The notes beneath the pieces are model-generated. The model had not been told where the DNA came from. It ran no database searches and worked only from the letters and a program-made list of their open reading frames with translations. Shown in pieces: positions 58,150 through 64,000 of a stretch of DNA of 64,000 bases. Each line of letters opens with the position of its first letter. Position 1 is the first letter of the stretch. The position numbers and the translations under genes were made by a program. The DNA comes from Macrocystis pyrifera. Its lineage: Eukaryota > Sar > Phaeophyceae > Laminariales > Laminariaceae. The stretch is from contig JASSKH010000009.1 in NCBI GenBank assembly GCA_031763025.1, forward strand, positions 620,001 through 684,000, written 5' to 3'.

Positions 58150-58457
58150 TCTAAAGCGGTTCTTATTACGGGGGTCCATAGTTAATAGGACCTATGGTAT
58201 ACATAAAAACCTATATATTTACCTATTGTTACTAACAAAATTTGGTCCCGTTAACTATGGACCCCCGTAATAGTAGGGTGCAGCTCATTCTTCACGCGAA
58301 TCGCCCAACAACTCACGGCGCTTCGCGTTTGGTGCAAGCAATGTCTGTCTGCTTGGTGAAATCCCGACGTGCTCCGTCCCGGCATTGTGGGGATGCGAGG
58401 GTCTATGGTCATATGACTACGGCCATGCACGATAATGAGTACACCCCCCCCCCCCCC
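58150..58457 (+). repeat. RepA copy carrying a MITE
   Basis: CTAAAGCGGTTCT, then the MITE, then GTAGGGTGCAGCTCATTCTT through GGCGCTTCGCGTTTGGTGCA and GCACGATAATGAGTACAC to C(18). The LINE copy at 58461 begins directly in this C tail. Confidence 0.85.
58166..58270. repeat. MITE family 1, reference copy with clear TA duplication
   Basis: 105 bp, TTACGGGGGTCCATAGTTAA to TTAACTATGGACCCCCGTAA. TA is present at 58164-58165 and 58271-58272. Other RepA copies read TTCTTAGTAGG at this place, which is the empty site with a single TA. The terminal inverted repeat is about 27 bp. TA target duplication points to mobilisation by a Tc1/mariner-type transposase (family knowledge). Confidence 0.93.
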
Positions 58458-58458
58458 C

Positions 58459-58718
58459 TTTGATACAATGAATAGCAGCGAGAAAACGATCGCTATCCTA
58501 GGAGATAGATGGTGGCCACAGGCGGCCAAACAGGAAGGGGATAAGAGAAGCAAAAAGTTTCTATGTAATATATGGAAACAACGTGATGAGCGCCCAATTG
58601 TTGGAGGTGTCTCTATTAGGAGTAGGAACGGTGCTCCGTCTCGAAAGGGATGCGTGGTCAATGGTCAAAACGACTCAACAAAGGCAAGCAACAAATGAGT
58701 ACCCCCCCCCCCCCCCTC
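58459..58718 (+). mobile_element. LINE 3' end inserted in a RepA C tail
   Basis: Open frame DTMNSSEKTIAILGDRWWPQ and on to GVSIRSRNGAPSRKGCVVNG, ending KASNK and a stop, ATGAGTACC, then C(15) and CTCCCCCCC. A 4-base insertion (CGAC-like) precedes KASNK. Confidence 0.85.
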
Positions 58719-59112
58719 CCCCCCGTTAGGGGTGCTGGATCTATTTCACACCAGTACCCGCTATTAATAAGTGTTACCAATACCTTCAGCAGTATCAACA
58801 GGTATTCATCGGACGATGGGCTCATCACGTTTTTCCTCGTTCACCGATTGGCGTAGAACTTCCGACCGTGAACACCGACGGCAGAGCTACGCAAGTACAC
58901 TCGTGATAGTGCTAGTCCATCGGAAAAAAATATATATATATATACCTGGTATATATTTGCCCGGCAAGCCAGGTAAGCTTTTCCGGCTACCGTCTTTATT
59001 AATATTATTTAGTAGGCATGAATAGTGTTCATGAGGAAAAAAACGTCGTATCATACGTACGAGTAGCCGGGATTCAAACTCGGCATTGCATATACTAACC
59101 GCGTGGAGGGCT
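58719..59112. other. Intergenic, no gene recognised
   Basis: Contains an (AT)n stretch at about 58928-58944 and a TATACCTGGTATATA palindrome. No coding signal. Confidence 0.3.
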
Positions 59113-59440
59113 TAACAGGGGGGGGGGGGGGGGGTACTCATTGTCATGCATGGCCGTAGTCGTATGGCCATAAGCCCTCGCACCCTTACAACACCGGGAC
59201 GGAGCACGTCGGGTGTTCACCGACCAGGAAGACGTTGCTTGCATCAGGCACTAAGCGCCGTGAGGTGTTCGGTGACTCGGATAAAGGGTGAGCTGCATTC
59301 TACTAAGAACCGCTGATGACGCGAACTTCGGCAACTTGTGCACACTTTCTTGCATATATATGGATGACAGCGTGGAACGACTTGGGGGGAGGGGGGGGGG
59401 GGGGGGGGGGGGGTGGGGGGGGGGGGGGGGGGGGGGGGAG
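59113..59440 (-). repeat. RepA copy, minus, with G tracts at both ends
   Basis: G(18) at 59116-59133, then TACTCATTGTCATGCATGGC, CCGGGACGGAGCACGTC and CACTAAGCGCCGTGAGGTGT to GGATGACAGCGTGGAACGAC. It then runs into a second G tract of about 55 nt with three interruptions (59384-59438). Confidence 0.8.
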
Positions 59441-60860
59441 AGTCGCCTTCACATTGAAACATCTTTCGTATACTAATATTACCTGACGGCATCCAGCACA
59501 TCCAGTGCCTGCGCTGATTCTCCATCCGATTCATAGAGAGATACCAAATGCTTCCCACGATACAAGTTCTGTGGTCACAGACTGGTAAATAGCAGAGGTG
59601 GAAAACAGGATCAGTTGGTGCATTCGTATGGACCCTGGTTGTGGTGTACCCTGGTACTGCTGTACCAGGCACCTCTGGTATGTTCCGCCATGCCTTTAAT
59701 GAGTAAAAGTAACCGTTTCATGTGAAGACAAAGAACATTTGCGATTGGGGTGTACATGAGTTCGTACGCTATGTTTACAGCGTATAACCACATCCATCAA
59801 GGATCAAGGTCCTGTTGCAACTTTTGGACTAAAACTGGTGGAAAGTCCCCACGGAAATCCTTCCGTCGCCAAAATATTCCTACAAACCGAAGCAGGAAAA
59901 ACGTACCAGTATGTATGTACCGTAGTAAAACTGATGTTGTACGAACCTGGTACCAGGTACCTGGTATTCGTTCCGGACCACGACGAAATATGAGATATCG
60001 CAGGTAGGTAGGTAGGTACCTGTGCTATCACGGGTTGCTGTCATGTGCAATCGCATAGCCCTACAACGTACGTGTAACCTGGAGTAACCGCTGGTACTAT
60101 TAATAGCTGTAATGTATACCACGTACCAGGCATAACTCGACACGAGGATCATATACGAACACAGAGATCCTCATGCAGTATTATTATCTGTTATTAGTGC
60201 TCATCATCTTACCAGGTACACCGGTAGATATTAATATTAATAGTAGATTAGTATTAATAGTAGATACCTGGTAAATCCTTGGGCTACCCTGACTGCTTTG
60301 CTTTGGCACCAAGGGTCATCAGTATTACGAGTGTCCGTCGCATACATGACAAGACTATTAAATAGTGCGTTTTCAGTACCTGTAGCACCGGTACGTACGT
60401 ACACGTGACAGATGCTCCGCGTACTCTCGTGCAACATGGAAGAGGCAAGCCGAGTACGTACGCACGAGCTCGTAGAGTATTCCAACAGGAAATCAGGAAA
60501 TACAGCGAGATCCGTACATCACAATTAGTACATCAAGAGGCGGGCGCAATGCAAATGCTGCCGGATGTACGATTGCATGTCTCTTTTCACGAGATGGTCG
60601 AGACCGGCTCATAGTCTTTGTACCTACACTACACAGTTAGCATAAGTCCTACTACTCTGTTTGTTGTTGTAGTCCTGAGTCCTGAGGGTATGGGAGCGTG
60701 AATCTTACGGAAGTACAGCAGTACACCTGATGTCTGCGGGTTGTTGGACGGCAAAGCTGGGAAAAGATGAATATTGTACCACCCACAGAATAACTTTGCT
60801 TTTGTTTTACCAGGTACATGGATAGCCCCATCATCGGAGAAACCGACTTGAACAGCAGCA
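59441..60860. other. Intergenic, no gene recognised
   Basis: Very rich in GTACCAGGTAC / ACCTGGTAC words (59645-59670, 59940-59965, 60010-60022). ATTAATATTAATAG repeats lie at 60230-60265. Small open frames only. Confidence 0.3.
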
Positions 60861-60983
60861 CCCGTGCCTATATGTATGCAGCTGCTATTCTGCAACGCGT
60901 GTGTGCTTTGCGTATTCCACTGCTACCAAACGTGCACAGACACGGGACAGACCAAACAGTTACACACAGAAATCAGAAAAAAA

Positions 60984-61195
60984 AAAACAGCCACCTTTGG
61001 CACGAGGGTAGTCCCCTTCCCCCCGAGGCCATCTCCTGCTACCCGGTCCAGCTGCACCCGCGATGAAGTAGACATGCTGAGCTTGGATGCAGAAAGCGAC
61101 GAAGGACAAGATGGGAGGTTCTTGCAAAACGCAGTTATTCGACTTGCACGAACCAGCGAGCTGAACATGAACAGGACACCCACCCCTCTCATCAA
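60984..61195 (+). CDS. Possible upstream exon of the Gly/Ser-rich gene
   Basis: Following AAAACAG at 60978-60984, the plus strand is open and protein-like: TRVVPFPPRPSPATRSSC, then RDEVDMLSLDAESDEGQDG and RFLQNAVIRLARTSELN. A donor is not obvious (AAGC|GTTGTT near 61198 is one option), so assignment to the downstream gene rests on strand and proximity. Unknown function. Confidence 0.3.
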
Positions 61196-61599
61196 GCGTT
61201 GTTATAGCTGTTACAGCACCTCAAGGCTCTAACACAGTAAGGTAAGGTCCTGCCATCTATGGCCCCATTAAACCGAGGGGGGGTGGTAAAAAAACATGCC
61301 CCCGAATGAATCAGAACGCCTTGCAGGCACAAAAAACATAGAAAGATGGTCTCCTCGTGATTCGCAAAATGCGTAAAATTTCGCTGCAACAACCCATCCA
61401 TCCATCAAAACTCTCAGCGTCAAACGCTCAGATCGTGCGGAAATCGCAACAGCAACAGCAGTGTCGATCCACTGAATCGTAGGAGGAGCGAGAGGTCTCA
61501 TCTATTTAGTTGTCTCCTCCCTCTGCGATCGGCGTCTGACAGGGAGGAAACCAGCGGCGTGCTGCTGCCTTGATCTCAAGTTTTCACCTCCTGCAACTG

Positions 61600-64000
61600 C
61601 CTGCGGCATCAATCACCCGGTGCGGGTCGGGCTGGATCCGATTATGATAACTTGCGAAACCGCGTCGAGCAGCTCGTCTGGAGGAATTCTTCTGCCATCG
61701 AATGCGTCGTCGCAATATTCGGTGGAAGACAGCAGCAACGGTGGTGGTGGTGGTGGTGGCGGCGGCGGTGGTAGTGGAAAGCAGCAGCGGCGGCAGCGGC
61801 AGCGGGGGAAGCGGCGGTGGCGGCGGCAGCGGCAGCGGCAGCGGCAGCGGCAGCGGCAGCAGCGGTGGTGGCGGTTGCTCTGACCTCACCGTGGCGACCG
61901 CCCTAAGTACCCACTGTGTGGAAGAACAGGGAGACCATACCAGGTCGTCTGGGTTCATCGTGCACCATCCTCTGCCATCCTCGGACACCCAGATCGTTAA
62001 CCTGCCGCAAGCCTATGTCCCGGACAACTCCGATCCACTGTCATTTTTCTTGGCCAGCGGCAGGAGTGATCGCGATCCTTTCGGATTCGGGGTTGGATCT
62101 GTAGCCGACGGTACCTTCGGTGGGCGCAAGCCCACGAGTGAAGAACTGTTGCTGTTCAGGAGCCACCGACTGCTGCAAGCAGAGGCCGTCTCCGTTGCGA
62201 TTGGACCTTCCCACACCTCGAGCGCCTCGATACGGCAGCGCTTTGCTCTGATCAGCACCGGCCTCGCGCGGCAGGTCCGCATGAAGGTCTTGGAACAAAC
62301 CAACGCGGCCGTTGAGTGCGTTCGAGCTCTCGGAGGCAGCGCGTCCGCCAACCAGCAGCAGGACATGATAAACGCCGAGCGACGCACGTGCCACCGCTTG
62401 CTTGCCGGCATCCTCGACCGCGCCACCTCCTCCCTCAGGGAAATATCGTGCAGCAACAGCAACGGCGTCAGCGGTGGTGCTACGAGCAGCGCGGGGGTGG
62501 ACTCGGAGCTGAGCATGGGGATAGGGCGACAGGGACTGTCCTCGTCTTTGCTGGGCTCTCCCCCTCCATCTGAATCTCAACAGGCGAGATATACTGCTGT
62601 TGGTTTGTCGTCTGCCTGATGTACTGACTGACTTGTGAGTAGAGATTGTTGCCCCATACTCGTATGTAGATTGATATACGGCAGTAAGCACAGCAGCGGA
62701 AGGGTGTGACCTGGCGACCTTCATGTTCTTTTGATTGCTCCTACTACGGCCGCTCGCGTTCCTGCTAATGCCACAACCCCACCCCACCTAGGCTCCGACA
62801 CGAACCTCGACAATAATGGTGCAAACAATGGCACACCGTCTCTCCCAGTTCGAGCTTCCGCCGAGCGATGGTGCGAGTTGGAGATGATTCCTGTGCTATA
62901 TTGTTCTTCAACACCCAGCGAGAAAAAAAATATAATTCCGAATGCGACGACGCGCATCCGTGTCCATCTGGCCAGGTGCTCCCGTTATTTTGTTAGGAGT
63001 ACCTGGTGAATTGGATCATCATACGCGCTATTTTACATCGTACGTGCTGCTGCAGACAACCTGTGGTCGAAATAAAGAGAAGAGCTTTATGTTACATTAT
63101 ACAGAAAATCGCGCTGGTCATCAACATGCAACATGCTACTACGTACGAGGACTTGCAGTATTGTGTACCAGGTACCAAGTAAACAATCGGAAGGCTGCAT
63201 GCGCTTTTTATTTCAAATGGAGAAAGAACATCATTGACAACTGATAATCACGATCATCATCAGATCAGCCGTCGATGCGAAGTCAACTTGAAACACTTGA
63301 GTGAGAGTATTTCAGCCGCTTGCGTGCTACATGTAGTACAGACGGCCGTCGTATAATATTAATAGTAATCAGTATAAACAACGAGAAAAAAACGAAATAT
63401 GTACCAGGTATAAAATAACGAGAAATATGCACCAGGTGTTGTCCAATATTTGTAACTCGCTACGTGTCCCTCCCCATTAGTTTAGTCTTGACTCGCCGAC
63501 CCTTTACCGCCAACTGGCCACTCCTCCCTCTTCTATACGATGTACCAGTACAAGTACCAGGTATGGATACATTAATAGATTAACTATTTATGAAATAATA
63601 CTGGCACTACTCTGTATGGGGTTTAGTTAGAGTTAGGGTGGTACTAATCCACTAGTCGCACATAGACGGCTCGTTTTCAGGCATGCGTGTTCCCTTTTGA
63701 CGGACAGATGGTTTATGAAATGCGCGCCCACGCTGCGATAGCTAACCCGCTTTTCCCACCGGTTCTGTTCCTTGCCCGTGATTTCCATGTTCCCGACCAC
63801 TTTCGACGGCTCTGCCCTTTCAGCTCGCCTCTACCTGGGAAGATGCCACAACCGCCTCGAGCATGAACAGCACGGGGTCTTTGATGACCTCCATGCAGCA
63901 ACTACCGCCCGGCCAGTATCAGCAGCAGCAACAACAGCAGCAGCAGCAGTCGATCATGCACATGCCCTCCGGCATGGGCCGTTCAAGCGTTTTCGCGCTC
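61600..64000 (+). CDS. Unknown protein with Gly/Ser and Gln runs (partial)
   Basis: Main exon up to about 62595, with a Gly/Ser run (about 61770-61875) and then a well-formed globular part: CVEEQGDHTRSSGF, DPLSFFLASGRSDRDPF, SEELLLFRSHRLLQAEAVSV and RRTCHRLLAGILDRATSSLR. A donor at GTTG|GTTTGT (62596/62597) joins in phase to an exon after CACCTAG (62791), which reads SDTNLDNNGANNGTPSLP. A later exon starts after CCCTTTCAG (about 63822), reading LASTWEDATTASSMNST, then QQLPPGQY and a run of nine Gln, and leaves the window. I do not recognise the family. The Gln run suggests a regulatory or scaffold protein, but that is a guess. Its start is uncertain because three frames are open near 61620-61780. 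Confidence 0.5.
61738..61866 (+). repeat. GGN/AGC trinucleotide run in coding sequence
   Basis: GGTGGTGGTGGCGGCGGC, then GGCAGCGGCAGC-type repeats, translated as Gly/Ser. The frame that is open upstream (ending SVEDSSNGGGGG) differs by one base from the frame open downstream (SGGSGSGGSG). Confidence 0.85.
62869..63820. other. Intron of the Gly/Ser-rich gene
   Basis: Non-coding stretch between the 62791 exon and the 63822 exon, AT-richer and with TACCAGGTA words (63167, 63408, 63426, 63553). No other gene was seen. The exact donor (GATG|GTGCGA at 62868 or CCT|GTGCTA near 62890) is unresolved; only the latter is in phase with the last exon. Confidence 0.35.
63919..63950 (+). repeat. CAG/CAA run (poly-Gln) in the last exon
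   Basis: Nine to ten CAG/CAA codons after PPGQY, then SIMHMPSGMGRSSVFA to the end of the window. Confidence 0.9.

Overview
This is nuclear-type DNA from a eukaryote. Coding sequence is split into short exons joined by compatible GT/AG junctions, introns run from about 0.7 to 3.6 kb, and most of the window is decayed transposable elements, simple repeats and C/G homopolymer tracts. Nothing looks bacterial: there are no operons and no long unbroken genes. The Gly/Ser and Gln codon runs in one gene, the large introns and the mix of copia, gypsy and LINE relics would suit an algal stramenopile such as a brown alga. That assignment is inference with low confidence.

Layout. 0.2-1.4 kb: 5'-truncated non-LTR retrotransposon (LINE), minus strand. 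2.7-5.5 kb: a four-exon gene model on the minus strand with an N-myristoylation-type start (MGNAAS). 6.7-10.3 kb: degenerate Ty3/gypsy element, plus strand, split by a LINE copy at 9.17-9.54 kb. 10.9-12.4 kb: degenerate Ty1/copia fragment (protease to integrase), plus strand. 13.94-19.19 kb: nearly complete but inactive Ty1/copia element with two 241-bp LTRs, minus strand. 19.4-35.4 kb and 47-59 kb: many copies of a roughly 0.55-kb SINE-like repeat (called RepA here) whose 3' end resembles that of the LINE and which also ends in a C tract. 28.04-29.19 kb: a 30-bp minisatellite with higher-order structure. 44.64-44.75 kb: a 110-nt G tract. 46.4-55.7 kb: six phase-compatible exons of an acyl-protein thioesterase/lysophospholipase gene (alpha/beta hydrolase), minus strand. 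Its E4-E5 intron is filled by about eleven decayed tandem copies of the catalytic-serine exon. 56.7-57.9 kb: a 1.24-kb segment with 27-bp terminal inverted repeats that contains a long hairpin. About 61.0-64 kb: a plus-strand gene with low-complexity Gly/Ser and Gln runs that leaves the window at its 3' end. A 105-bp MITE with TA target duplications is scattered through the window, and one copy is caught inside RepA with the empty site still legible.

The three supported cellular genes show no evident functional link. The most unusual points are the serial duplication of one catalytic exon inside an intron, and the poly(C)-tailed LINE whose tail and 3' end appear to be shared by the SINE-like repeat.
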